From Bog-473 sp963726005 (GTDB taxonomy: Bacteria; Actinomycetota; Acidimicrobiia; Acidimicrobiales; RAAP-2), in the NCBI GenBank assembly GCA_963726005.1, contig CAVSAT010000008.1, positions 1-64,000 of the forward strand: a stretch of DNA of 64,000 bases, in the 5' to 3' direction. The position numbers and the translations under genes are program-made. Shown piece by piece: positions 46,169-55,212 of this stretch; the stretch's first letter is position 1, and the number at the start of each line of letters is the position of its first letter. The notes beneath the pieces are model-generated. The model was not told the DNA's origin. It did no database searches and saw only the letters and a list, made by a program, of their open reading frames with translations.

Positions 46169-47411
46169 GTGCCTCCCCGCTCCGTGCCTCGACACCGACG
46201 TGTCCAGCGACGCAGCGGCGGCGTGACCCTCCTGCTCGCCGCAGTAGCGGTCACCGGGTCGAGCTGTGCGCTGACCGGACACTCGGGAACACCCCCGGCG
46301 CCGCGTGTCCTCGGAGAGCCGAGAGGCACACCGCTCATGGTCGGGCAGCCGGCTCCGGCCGGCACCGGCGAACTCGAGCGCGGTGTCCTGCGCCAACGCT
46401 CGGCGGTGCTGGGCGGTCGGCGTTGCCGGACCCAATCCGGCCCCGGCGGCGGTGGGGACAACCGTGATCGTCGCCACCACCAATGGCGGCGTGTCGTGGA
46501 GGGCCCAGCACGTGGCTGGAGGGAGCACGCCACAGCTCAGCGGGGTCTCCTGCCCCACGGTGACCAGGTGCATGGCGGTCGGATCGAACGGGGCATCACT
46601 ACCCGGGAGTGGAGTCGTGGTGACGACCACCAACGCCGGCTCGACGTGGGCGCCGGCAACGTCCCCGACCAACGCCCTTGCCCTGATCAGTGTCGCGTGT
46701 ACCGCTTCGTCCAGCTGCACTGCCATCGTGACCGACGGCACGCTGAAGTGGTCGGCCCACAGTGACAATTTCGGACAGAGCTGGCAACAAGAGGGTGGGC
46801 TCCCCTCCCTCTTCCTCCCGGGCAACGGTCTCACGTGCGTTGGCAGCGGCTCGTGCCTCGTCGCCGGGTACATGCCAACCAGTACGGGCCACGGAGAGGG
46901 CGCCGTCGCACTGAGTACTGACGGCGGGCACAGCTGGGCGCTGGCGTCAGTGCCGGCGGGCATGGGACTGCTGCAGAGCACGGCGTGTCTCACCGCGTCG
47001 CAGTGCATCGTGGCCGGGACGACGAACACGACCGTCAGCGACGTCGTCCCGGCAAAGGGTCAAGTGCTACGGAGCGCGGACGGAGGGCACTCGTGGCAGG
47101 CATCGGCGCTGCCTTTGCCCGTCGATGATGTCTTCGGTGTCGCCTGCCCGTCTGCCACACAATGCGCGATGGTGGGCACCAAATGGGTCGGCTTCCCCGC
47201 CGTCGCCACCGGGGCGGTGGCCCAGAGTGTCAACGGTGGCGCGACATTCCGCGCCTCGACGGCGGCCTACGCCCCCATCTCGCTGACGGCTCTGTCCTGC
47301 CCAACGAGCTCGAGCTGCGTCGTGGTGGGCGGGGACACCGTGGCCCGCCTGACCCTCGTCACACCCAAACGGGCCCCCAAGACGTCCGGCCGTAACCAAA
47401 TCGGCCGCTGA
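46169..47411 (+). CDS. BNR/photosynthesis-stability-like repeat lipoprotein (one apparent frameshift)
   Basis: From the GTG at 46169 a lipoprotein signal (LLLAAVAVTGSSC, lipobox TGSSC) leads into a Pro-rich linker. At about 46347-46366 the frame shifts by one base, after which six or so beta-propeller repeats follow, each with SC-x-x-x-x-x-C and GG-x-SW (for example VSCANARRCWAVGV and STDGGHSWALASV). It is 368 residues from the second-frame start alone, about 413 when joined. A TATTCT hexamer 9 bases before the GTG suggests a leaderless mRNA. The shift has the same sign as others and is likely a sequence error. Function unknown; probably surface-exposed. Confidence 0.75.
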
Positions 47412-47538
47412 CCGTCAAAGGGATGATCCCTCGTCAGAGGGGTCCAACCCCCGTAGACTGGGGGTGCAGGACCGAAGCAGTCAATGAAGCGTGCGGGGGG
47501 CCCGCCGGCTCTCGACGCCCGAAGCATGGAGGACCGTC

Positions 47539-48153
47539 ATGCCGCAGACCTGCCCGCAGTGTCAAAGCCAAGTCGCCGACGATGCCGTCACCTGCCCGAG
47601 CTGCGGATCCTCGTTGAGCACGAGCCCGACGTCGACTGCGACCCAAGCCGCACCAACCGTCAGCGCCCCCGCTCCCGCCCCGGCGGCGGCCGGAGCCGCG
47701 GCATCGAGTGGCTCGACTATACCGGCCTACAAGTTCGATGCCGCCCGATGGTCGCTGGCCGACCGGATCGCTGGGGTGGCCACGGTCGTGCTCTTTATCT
47801 CGCTGTTCCTTTCCTGGTTCGGCATCACTGTCATCGGGATCACGGTCACGGCGAGCGGCGTGTCGGCTCACGGCTACCTCTATATCGTGATGGTCATCTG
47901 CATCCTCGAGATCGCCTACCTCGTCCTGCGGGCAGGATGGGACGAGCTGCCGATCAGCGCGAATCTTCCGCATCTCACCGTGATGATGGCGGCGACCATC
48001 GTCAACCTGGTACTCGTCTTCATCGGCTTTATCTTCAAGCCTGGCGGATCGGGCGTCGGTTGGCAGTTCGGTGCATTCCTCGCGCTGATCGCGGCGATCG
48101 TCGCTGCAGCCCCCTATGCGATTCCGCAGCTGCGCGCAAAGACGATGAACTGA
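47539..48153 (+). CDS. Zinc-ribbon membrane protein, function unknown
   Basis: 204 residues. The N-terminal zinc ribbon has two CxxC pairs (CPQCQSQVADDAVTCPSC), followed by a Ser/Thr/Pro/Ala linker (about 28-70) and four membrane segments (roughly 82-103, 110-130, 146-168 and 175-195). The ATG at 47539 has a clear GGAGGA. Such zinc-ribbon plus transmembrane proteins are common in actinobacteria; the role here is not known. It stands between the lipoprotein gene and a convergent aldehyde dehydrogenase. Confidence 0.82.
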   Translation: MPQTCPQCQSQVADDAVTCPSCGSSLSTSPTSTATQAAPTVSAPAPAPAAAGAAASSGSTIPAYKFDAARWSLADRIAGVATVVLFISLFLSWFGITVIGITVTASGVSAHGYLYIVMVICILEIAYLVLRAGWDELPISANLPHLTVMMAATIVNLVLVFIGFIFKPGGSGVGWQFGAFLALIAAIVAAAPYAIPQLRAKTMN

Positions 48154-48198
48154 TCGCAGGTCGCACGACACCCCGCACAGCGGACCGTTCTCCGGCAG

Positions 48199-49971
48199 TC
48201 AGGGCCGCATGGCCGCGAGGAGCAGGCCCGGGATCTTCGCCGCCGAAGGCTCGGCCTCGAAGGCGACGAAACGGCGCATGACCTCATAGGCTTGGGGCGC
48301 AGTGGCGAACCAGGGCGGCTTGGGCCGCGAGCGGAAGGGGCCGCGCACAACCGACTTCTGGGGACGGTCGAACATGGCTGCGTTCCCGACGACACCGGTG
48401 CCCGATTGGATGTCGGTACGGGAGTGGCCCGGGTAGGCGCCCCAGGTCGTGGAGCCCATGGCGAAGGACAGACCGTGCCAGACGTTGACTCCGATGGAGC
48501 CGTAGCGCAGGTCTGCCACGGCCCGCTCGACCGCGTCGGCAACGTCGTGCTGCTTCATGGAGGAGGGGCTGACGATCAGCGTCGCACCGAGTGTCCCCCA
48601 CACGACGTCGTTGCAGAATGCCGTGGCGGCGTCGACGAATGCCGCTGGCGATGGTGCCGTCAGCGCCGTTTCGGCCAGCTCGCTGAAGAACGACTCCACG
48701 TTGAAGCAGATGTCGTCAGTGCGCCCGGGTGGGACGCCCGGTATGAAGGTCCACGGCAGCGCGTCGTCGGGACCCGTTCCGAAGTCCTGGGCCTCTGGAT
48801 GTGCCCGTATGAATGCGTCGCGCCGTTCGGTGGCGCCTGGGTAGTAGGCGCGCCGAGTAGCGATGCCGGCCAACGTCTGAGTCAGCGCGCCCAGGAAGGC
48901 GTCGCGCTGGGGCCAGGCGGCATGGGTAACGACGACGCGGGCGGTGATGCAGTTGAAGCCGGCGTTGTTGACGAGCATCGTGGCGACATGCTCGGCCTGG
49001 TAGCGCAGCTCGGCGATCGACCACCTGCCCGGAACGACGACCACCGGAGACACATTGCCCAACTCCGCCGTGACCGGTTTGTCGAGGATCGGCTCGTTGG
49101 CGGCCTTGCGCCGCGCTCCGTCGGGGCCCGTGCCGAATACGACAGCGTCGTAGGTCTTGTCCGACCCGGTGATGTGGACCTCGTCGACGCGGGGATGCTC
49201 GGTGAGGTACTGACCGACCGCTGCATCGCCGTCGACGATGCGCAGCACGTGTGCGTCGATGAGGGACGCCAAGGCACGACTCCAGTGCGGCACGAGGTAG
49301 TCGTTGACCGGGTTGGCCTTCATCACGACGACCTTGCCCTCCACGAAGAGTTTCGTCAGCACGTCGCGAGGTCCGAGGGAGGCCACGTTCCCGGCGGCCA
49401 ATACGAGCGCCGTGCCGCTGTGGGCGTTCGGGTCCGCGTAGGCCTGGGCCTGGCCTGCAACGAGCGACTCTCGCGTCACGCCGGGCTGCATCCAGACCTC
49501 GGCGGTGGTCTGGGGGAACGTGATCCGGTCGAACGCACCCTCGGGGAACACCTCCACCCGGAGCCGGCCGTCGGACGCCTCGCGCACTGGCCCCGCGAAG
49601 GAAGGCTTGCCGTCCTTGGCAATGTCACGCAGGGCGTCGCGGTACAGGCGCGCCATGCGCACGAAGGTGCCGATGCCGGCAAAGAGCTCCTCACCCGCCT
49701 CCGTCGTGCCGGGTGCGAGGCCTTTGGCCGCGCACGCCGCTGCCAGCCAGCCCTCCGCGGCCGCCATGGTGTCTTCGATCACCTGCTGGAGGAGTTCTGC
49801 GCGCGACGCCGCCTCGGACTTCGCCCAGGAGGCCGCGTGGTCGGCCACTTCGTCGACGATCGCATCGAGCGCCGCGGTATCGGCTCGTGGGACCGCCTCC
49901 GCCCTGCCACCAGCGCCCGCTCGGAGCTGATCACCGGTGGGAGCCACAGCCCCCCGGCTCGTGATGGTCAT
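48199..49971 (-). CDS. Aldehyde dehydrogenase family protein
   Basis: 590 residues, NAD(P)-dependent. VVMKANPVNDYLVP (cofactor site), the general base Glu in TAELGNVSPVVVVPG and the catalytic Cys in NNAGFNCITARVVV are present, with a divergent layout compared with classical members. It is longer than the usual 480-500 residues, mainly at the N-terminus. The ATG at 49971 has GGGAGGACGAC upstream; the frame upstream is open but not coding. Substrate unknown. A perfect inverted repeat lies 120 bases upstream. It is convergent with the zinc-ribbon gene. Confidence 0.88.
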   Translation of the reverse strand: MTITSRGAVAPTGDQLRAGAGGRAEAVPRADTAALDAIVDEVADHAASWAKSEAASRAELLQQVIEDTMAAAEGWLAAACAAKGLAPGTTEAGEELFAGIGTFVRMARLYRDALRDIAKDGKPSFAGPVREASDGRLRVEVFPEGAFDRITFPQTTAEVWMQPGVTRESLVAGQAQAYADPNAHSGTALVLAAGNVASLGPRDVLTKLFVEGKVVVMKANPVNDYLVPHWSRALASLIDAHVLRIVDGDAAVGQYLTEHPRVDEVHITGSDKTYDAVVFGTGPDGARRKAANEPILDKPVTAELGNVSPVVVVPGRWSIAELRYQAEHVATMLVNNAGFNCITARVVVTHAAWPQRDAFLGALTQTLAGIATRRAYYPGATERRDAFIRAHPEAQDFGTGPDDALPWTFIPGVPPGRTDDICFNVESFFSELAETALTAPSPAAFVDAATAFCNDVVWGTLGATLIVSPSSMKQHDVADAVERAVADLRYGSIGVNVWHGLSFAMGSTTWGAYPGHSRTDIQSGTGVVGNAAMFDRPQKSVVRGPFRSRPKPPWFATAPQAYEVMRRFVAFEAEPSAAKIPGLLLAAMRP

Positions 49972-50090
49972 GTCGTCCTCCCGTCGGGGCCGCTCCATGC
50001 GGCGAACAGCCGGATCGGGGCTGCTGATCCGGCCTGTTCCCAGCGTACCGAGCACGCCCGCGCCGTCCTCCGCCTCGGTGCTGCCGCTGG

Positions 50091-50103
50091 TTGACCTGGT
50101 CAA
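50091..50103. promoter_or_regulatory. Perfect inverted repeat TTGACC-T-GGTCAA
   Basis: A 13-base palindrome in the 184-base gap between the LLM oxidoreductase stop and the aldehyde dehydrogenase start. The shape suits a dimeric repressor of TetR/GntR type, but no regulator is next to it. It might also be a weak transcript end for the LLM gene. Chance occurrence cannot be ruled out. Confidence 0.3.
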
Positions 50104-50155
50104 GCTCGTTTGGGGTTAGGGCCGAAATGCGCCGAGCGTGCGGCCACGAAGCGGA

Positions 50156-51085
50156 TCAGGCGACCCGCGGCAGCACTTCCTTGGCCAACAACTCGATGTG
50201 CTCGAGGTCGTCGAGGTCGAGCACCTGGAGGTACATCGTCTGGGTGCCGATGTCGGCGAACGCCAAGAGCCGCGCCACGACCTCGTCCGGCGTTCCCGCC
50301 ACGGCGTGCGCCCGCAGCTCGTCGGCGCTCCGGCCGATGTTCGCGGCGCGGCGCTGCACTTCCGCCTCGCCGGCACCGCAGCATACGGTCTGGGCCGCCG
50401 AAAGCCGCAGCGTCTCGGGGTCGCGTCCCCTCTCCGCACATACCGCGCGCACCCGGTCGTACTGGGCGTCGGTGTCGGCGATGGAGGAGAACGGGAGGTT
50501 GAACTCCGACGCGTAGGTCGCGGCGAGGCGTGGCGTCCGGCGAGGGCCACCACCGCCCACGATGAGGGGCGGATGGGGGCGTTGGACGGGCTTCGGCAGC
50601 GCGGGACTGTCCTTGACGTGGTAGTGGCGCCCGTCGAAGCTGAAGGTCTCGCCGACCGGCGTGCCCCAGAGGCCCGTCAAGATCGCGTACTGCTCCTCCA
50701 GCCGTTCGAAGCGCTCACCCAAAGGGGGGAACGGGAACCCGTATGCGGTGTGCTCGGCGTCGTACCAACCGGCGCCGAGGCCCAGCTCGACGCGCCCGCG
50801 ACTCATCGCGTCAACCTGGGCCACCTGGACGGCGAGCAACCCCGGGGCCCGGAAGGTCGCCGAGGTGACGAGCGTGCCGAGCCTGATGCGCTCGGTCTCA
50901 CGGGCGATGGCGCCCAACGTGATCCATGAGTCGGTCGGGCCCGGAAGGCCGTCACCGCCCATGGTGAGGAAATGGTCGGAGCGGAAGAAGGCGTCGAAAC
51001 CGGAGGCCTCGGCTGCTTGTGCCATGCGAACCTGCTGTTCGAAGGTCGCGCCGAGCTGGGGTTCCACGAAGATGCGTACCAACAT
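50156..51085 (-). CDS. LLM-class F420-dependent oxidoreductase
   Basis: 309 residues, luciferase-like TIM barrel. FFRSDHFLTMGG, the RGRVELGLGAGWYDAEH signature and HPPLIVGGGGPRRT place it among the actinobacterial F420-dependent families. It probably reduces or oxidises a small substrate with coenzyme F420, which the organism is likely to make. The ATG at 51085 is chosen; the frame upstream overlaps the divergent LLM gene. It is divergent from a second LLM gene with 78 bases between, so the pair may share control. Confidence 0.9.
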   Translation of the reverse strand: MLVRIFVEPQLGATFEQQVRMAQAAEASGFDAFFRSDHFLTMGGDGLPGPTDSWITLGAIARETERIRLGTLVTSATFRAPGLLAVQVAQVDAMSRGRVELGLGAGWYDAEHTAYGFPFPPLGERFERLEEQYAILTGLWGTPVGETFSFDGRHYHVKDSPALPKPVQRPHPPLIVGGGGPRRTPRLAATYASEFNLPFSSIADTDAQYDRVRAVCAERGRDPETLRLSAAQTVCCGAGEAEVQRRAANIGRSADELRAHAVAGTPDEVVARLLAFADIGTQTMYLQVLDLDDLEHIELLAKEVLPRVA

Positions 51086-51163
51086 CGGCGCCAAAGTTAA
51101 CCCGAACCCGACGTCGCCACGCCCGGGCCTGCACCGCCGGCAGGGGTTGGGCAGACTGCAGCC

Positions 51164-52024
51164 ATGGACATCGGCGTAATTTTCCCCCAGACCGAGGCGG
51201 GCGGTGACCGCGGCGCCGTCCGGGCCATCGGGCAGGCCGTCGCAGACCTCGGCTACACCCACCTGGCCGCCTACGACCACGTGCTCGGTGGGGACACTGC
51301 GGTGTTGGGCGACCTCGGTGGTCCGTACACGATCGACGACCCCTTCCGCGAACCGCTCTTGATGTTCGCCTACCTGGCCGGCCGCACCAACCTGGCCTTT
51401 GCCAGCTCGATCCTCATCGGGCCGCAACGTCAGACGGCGCTGCTGGCCAAGCAGGCGGCCGAGTTGGATCTGTTGAGTGACGGCCGCTTCCGCCTCGGGC
51501 TCGGGATCGGCTGGAACAAGCTCGAATACGACGCGCTCGGCGTGCCGTTCGAACAGCGAGCGGCCATTCTCGAGGAGCAGGTCGCCATCCTGCGCGCGCT
51601 GTGGACGCAGCGCAGCGTCACGGTCGACGGCCGCTTCCACCACATCCGGGCCGCCGGGCTGGCGCCCTTGCCGGTGCAGCGGCCGATCCCCATCTGGATC
51701 GGCGGCCACGCCCCCGCCGCCCTTCGCAGGGTCGGAAGGATCGCCGACGGATGGTTCCCGATGGTCCGCCCCGGAGGCGGCCTCGAAAACGCACTTGAGA
51801 TCATCCGCGAAGCGGCGGCCGAAGCTGGGCGCGACCTGTCCCAATTCGAATTCGAGGGGAGGCTCGAGTACAGCACCCGCGACCACGACAAGATCGCGGA
51901 GCACGCCCGCCGCTGGGGGCAGGCGGGCGCGAGCCACCTGTCGATCAACACGATGCACGCGGGACTGACCACCGTCGACGCGCACATCGCCGCGCTGGAG
52001 GAGATGGCGCCAATCCTGCTTTAG
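51164..52024 (+). CDS. LLM-class F420-dependent oxidoreductase
   Basis: 286 residues, same fold as its divergent neighbour but from a different subfamily. MDIGVIFPQTEAG, the GRFRLGLGIGWNKLEYDALG signature, and PIPIWIGGHAPAALRRVGRIADGW are typical. It lacks the N-terminal SDHF segment of the neighbour and has AAYDHVLGG instead. The pair may be the product of an ancient duplication; the substrate is unknown. Confidence 0.9.
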   Translation: MDIGVIFPQTEAGGDRGAVRAIGQAVADLGYTHLAAYDHVLGGDTAVLGDLGGPYTIDDPFREPLLMFAYLAGRTNLAFASSILIGPQRQTALLAKQAAELDLLSDGRFRLGLGIGWNKLEYDALGVPFEQRAAILEEQVAILRALWTQRSVTVDGRFHHIRAAGLAPLPVQRPIPIWIGGHAPAALRRVGRIADGWFPMVRPGGGLENALEIIREAAAEAGRDLSQFEFEGRLEYSTRDHDKIAEHARRWGQAGASHLSINTMHAGLTTVDAHIAALEEMAPILL

Positions 52025-52062
52025 CAGCGGTCGGGCGGCTCGGCGGCGTGCGAACATGAGGA

Positions 52063-53253
52063 ATGCCGGACGAGACGACTCCGGACGAGCCAACCCCGGA
52101 CGCCCGACCGGATGTCGCCCTCGGAACGATCGCCAAGGAGTGGACCCGTATCGGCTGCACCGGCTTCGGCGGTCCACCCACCCACATCGCGATGTTGCGC
52201 CGTCTCGCCGTCGAGCGAGAGGGATGGCTGGACGAGACCGAGTTCGAGGACGCCATCGCAGCGACGAACCTTCTCCCTGGCCCGGCGTCGACCCAATTGG
52301 CCATCTTCTGCGCGTGGCGGTTGCGCGGCCTGCCGGGCGCGCTCGTCGGTGGGGCCTGTTTCATCTGCCCCGGTTTGGCGCTGATCATCGGACTGGCCGC
52401 AGTGTTCCTGGCCTCGAGCCCGCCCACCTGGATCAAGGGCGCCGCACTGGGCGCCGGCGCAGCGGTGGCACCGGTCGCCGTCAACGCCGCCCTCGGACTG
52501 ATCCCGGCCAGCTGGCGCAGGGCCGGGCCGGCCATGCCCCGGCGGGTGCGCTGGATCGTCTACGGCGCCGTCGGAGCCCTGGCGGCCGCCACCGTCGGCA
52601 CCTTCCTGGTGCTCGTCCTGCTGGGGTGCGGGCTGGTGGAGATCGCCCTCTCGGGCGCGGTACGTCCGCCCGAACGCCTCAAGGCTTTCGTCGTGGCGCC
52701 CCTGGGCGTCGTGGTCACCGGCGGTCTGGGCGCATTGACCTGGGTCGCCCTCAAGGTCGGAGCCCTGTCCTTCGGAGGAGGTTTCGTGATCATCCCGCTG
52801 ATGCAGGCCGACGCGGTGCACCACTACCACTGGATGACGAACGCGCAGTTCCTCAACGCGGTGGCACTCGGACAGATCACGCCGGGTCCGGTCGTGCAGA
52901 CGGTTGCGGTCGTCGGCTATGCCGCAGCCGGCGTGGGCGGCGCGCTCCTGGCCGCCCTCGTCGCCTTCTCACCCTCGTTCCTGTTCATCGCCGTCGGGGC
53001 CAGGCACTTCGGAGCGCTGCGGACAAACCGGGTCGCGCAGTCCTTCCTGGGCGGTGCCGGGCCGGCGGCCATCGGTGCGATCGCCGGAGCGTCCGTCCCA
53101 CTGGCGCTCGCCATTGCGCATGTGTGGCAGGTGGTGATCCTGGCGGCTGCACTGGCCATGATCGTCGGGCTGCGGCGCAGTGTCGTGCTGACGCTCGTCG
53201 GCGCGGGGGTCGTCGGCGCGGTCGGGGCGGCGCTCGGGTTGCCCGTCAACTGA
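52063..53253 (+). CDS. chrA: Chromate transporter (ChrA, two-domain)
   Basis: 396 residues, with two homologous halves: the first has TGFGGPPTHIAMLRR and NLLPGPASTQLAIF, the second GALSFGGGFVIIPLMQ and GQITPGPVVQTVAVVGY, the hallmarks of the CHR family. About ten membrane segments. It probably exports chromate or handles a related anion such as sulfate. It is 38 bases after the LLM gene on the same strand, so it may share its transcript. Confidence 0.93.
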   Translation: MPDETTPDEPTPDARPDVALGTIAKEWTRIGCTGFGGPPTHIAMLRRLAVEREGWLDETEFEDAIAATNLLPGPASTQLAIFCAWRLRGLPGALVGGACFICPGLALIIGLAAVFLASSPPTWIKGAALGAGAAVAPVAVNAALGLIPASWRRAGPAMPRRVRWIVYGAVGALAAATVGTFLVLVLLGCGLVEIALSGAVRPPERLKAFVVAPLGVVVTGGLGALTWVALKVGALSFGGGFVIIPLMQADAVHHYHWMTNAQFLNAVALGQITPGPVVQTVAVVGYAAAGVGGALLAALVAFSPSFLFIAVGARHFGALRTNRVAQSFLGGAGPAAIGAIAGASVPLALAIAHVWQVVILAAALAMIVGLRRSVVLTLVGAGVVGAVGAALGLPVN

Positions 53254-53260
53254 GTCAGGG

Positions 53261-54217
53261 CTACCCGGCTGCCGGACTCCCGTCGGGAACAAGGGCAGTC
53301 CGAAGGCCCTCGTGCCAATCGGGGTACCGCGGCGTCCAGCCGAGCTCCGTGCGAGCCCGACGGTTGGAGACCGCCGGCTGGTCGCACATGAGATAGGTCA
53401 GGAACCTCCCGGCCCCCACGCTGGCGATCGCTTCCGGTACGTGGTGCGGCGCCTTGGCGCCGAGCAGAGCTGCCACGAACGGCATCCACTCCGACGCCCG
53501 CGCCGGCACGTCGTCGACGACGTTGAACACACCGACCGGGCCCACGAGCGAGGCCACGGTGGCGGCTGTCGCGTCGTCGATATGCACGAGGCCGAAAAGC
53601 CCCCCGCCCGCCCCGGGTATCGGCAGACGGCGCTTGGCGATCATGGAGGCGTAAAGGCCGCCGCGTGCGAAGTAGGTGCCGGGGCCGTAGAAAGAGCCGT
53701 AGCGCAGCACGACACTTTCAAAGGCGTCGTCGCCGAGGGTGACCGACTCGAGGGCGGCGAGGGATCCGGTGAGTTTGCCGATCTGGCCCGGGGCATCGGT
53801 CCACAGCGGGTCGGACTCGGTGCGCGTCCCGGGGCCGGGCCGGTAGGCGAAGGAGATGCTCTGGGCGATGACACGGCGGGCACCCGCGGCGCGGGCGGCG
53901 GCGGCCAACGTGCCCGAGACCTCGCGGCGCAGGCGGCCGGTCGTGTCGAATCCCCGCTTGATCGCCAACGGATTGGCGGACCGGGGCAGGCTGGTCAACT
54001 GATTGAGCACCACCTCGGGCTTGGCCGCCTGCACGGCGCGGGTGACGCCGTCCGCGTCGAAGGCATCGCCCACCGACGGGACCACGCCGGGGATACCAAG
54101 GGCGGCGATCCTCCCCTCGCTGCGCGAGAACACGGTCACCTCGTTCCCGGCGGCGACGAGCGCGTGGACCAGGGGGCGCCCGATGGCCCCCGTGCCCCCC
54201 GCGACGAAGATCCTCAC
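53261..54217 (-). CDS. NAD-dependent epimerase/dehydratase family protein
   Basis: 318 residues, atypical/extended SDR. It starts with the Rossmann GGTGAIG at residues 7-13. The active-site Tyr is not in the classical YxxxK position; RYGSFYGPGTYF and LVHIDDATAA are typical of NAD(P)-binding family members with uncertain substrates. GVFNVVDDVPARASEW is a frequent segment. It is convergent with chrA, with seven bases between stops, and divergent from the DUF4328 gene with 55 bases between starts. Confidence 0.87.
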   Translation of the reverse strand: MRIFVAGGTGAIGRPLVHALVAAGNEVTVFSRSEGRIAALGIPGVVPSVGDAFDADGVTRAVQAAKPEVVLNQLTSLPRSANPLAIKRGFDTTGRLRREVSGTLAAAARAAGARRVIAQSISFAYRPGPGTRTESDPLWTDAPGQIGKLTGSLAALESVTLGDDAFESVVLRYGSFYGPGTYFARGGLYASMIAKRRLPIPGAGGGLFGLVHIDDATAATVASLVGPVGVFNVVDDVPARASEWMPFVAALLGAKAPHHVPEAIASVGAGRFLTYLMCDQPAVSNRRARTELGWTPRYPDWHEGLRTALVPDGSPAAG

Positions 54218-54272
54218 AAGCCGGAGGCTAGGCCTGTGCGGTGCAGAGCCGCCTGTTTGGCAGGATGGGTGA

Positions 54273-55103
54273 GTGAGCGAGCACAGCGGCTACCCGGGTG
54301 CGCCGCCCGGGTGGTACCCGGACCCAGCTGGCGGCCCGGGGCAGCGCTGGTGGGACGGCTACGCCTGGACCGAGGCAACCGTCCTACCGAAGCATCCGCC
54401 GCCGCCGCCGCCGTGGGTCAGGGCGTCGGAGCACCTGAACACCTTCAACAGGGGCCAGCAGGTTGACGACGAGCTCCGATTGGTGCCGATGGCGCGCGTC
54501 GCCGTGGTCATGCCGGCCATCTACTACCTCGTCACCCTCGTGTTGCAGCGGGTGAACGCCGACCAGTTACGTGCCATCGGCCACCAATTCCGGGTGGACT
54601 GGCACGACGCGCAAAACGGCATCACGCCGCCGCCTTACCACGGCCCCAGTGGGTACAGCCCCGGCAACCTCATCGTCGGCTTGCTCGCCGTCGCGGCGGT
54701 GATCGTGGCCTGCATCTGGCAGCACCGCGCGGCCTCCGCCGGGCGGGCGCTCGGAATCCCGTCACGCCGCTCTCCCGCCTGGGGCGTCGGTTCGTGGTTC
54801 GTCCCCGTCGTCAACCTGTGGGTGCCCTACTCCGCGATCCGCGACTGCCTCCCTCCGGACGATCCGCACCGGCCGCGCGTGATGCGCTGGTGGATCGCCT
54901 GGCTCGCCAGCGCCTACCTGAGCACGGCGGCCGCTGCCTGCGCGCTGTTCTCGACGGGCGCAGCCTTGGTGGTGTCGATCCCCGCCGCGCTGGCCTGCCT
55001 CGCCGTTATCGCCTGGGCACCGGGCATCGTGACGGCCATCGCGGCAGCCCACCGGGAGGCGTTGCGCCGCACGACCCAGGACGCCGGGGCGGTGCGGGCC
55101 TGA
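54273..55103 (+). CDS. DUF2510 / DUF4328 membrane protein
   Basis: 276 residues. The DUF2510 motif PPGWYPDPAGGPGQRWWDG (about 12-30) with WTEA is followed by a Pro linker and a DUF4328 region with about five membrane segments (AVVMPAIYYLVTLVLQ; NLIVGLLAVAAVIVACIW; SWFVPVVNLWVPY; etc.). DUF2510 is common at the N-terminus of actinobacterial membrane proteins. Function unknown. Start GTG at 54273. Confidence 0.85.
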   Translation: MSEHSGYPGAPPGWYPDPAGGPGQRWWDGYAWTEATVLPKHPPPPPPWVRASEHLNTFNRGQQVDDELRLVPMARVAVVMPAIYYLVTLVLQRVNADQLRAIGHQFRVDWHDAQNGITPPPYHGPSGYSPGNLIVGLLAVAAVIVACIWQHRAASAGRALGIPSRRSPAWGVGSWFVPVVNLWVPYSAIRDCLPPDDPHRPRVMRWWIAWLASAYLSTAAAACALFSTGAALVVSIPAALACLAVIAWAPGIVTAIAAAHREALRRTTQDAGAVRA

Positions 55104-55150
55104 ACCGGGTCGAGGCCGTGGCGGGACAAAAAGCACTCGCCTGACCAACT

Positions 55151-55194
55151 GTTCATCCGGAGATTGCGCTCCTGTTGCCGGACGTTCACCTTGC
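55151..55194 (+). promoter_or_regulatory. PHO-box-like array upstream of pstB
   Basis: Four units at an 11-base spacing (55151, 55162, 55173, 55184). The first (GTTCATCCGGA) and the fourth (GTTCACCTTGC) match the actinobacterial PhoP direct repeat GTTCAyC well, the third (TGTTGCCGGAC) partly and the second poorly. A TACGTT hexamer follows at 55200-55205, and the GTG start is 7 bases later. Expected to be bound by PhoP under phosphate limitation. Confidence 0.5.
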
Positions 55195-55212
55195 CTGGCT
55201 ACGTTCCAAGGA

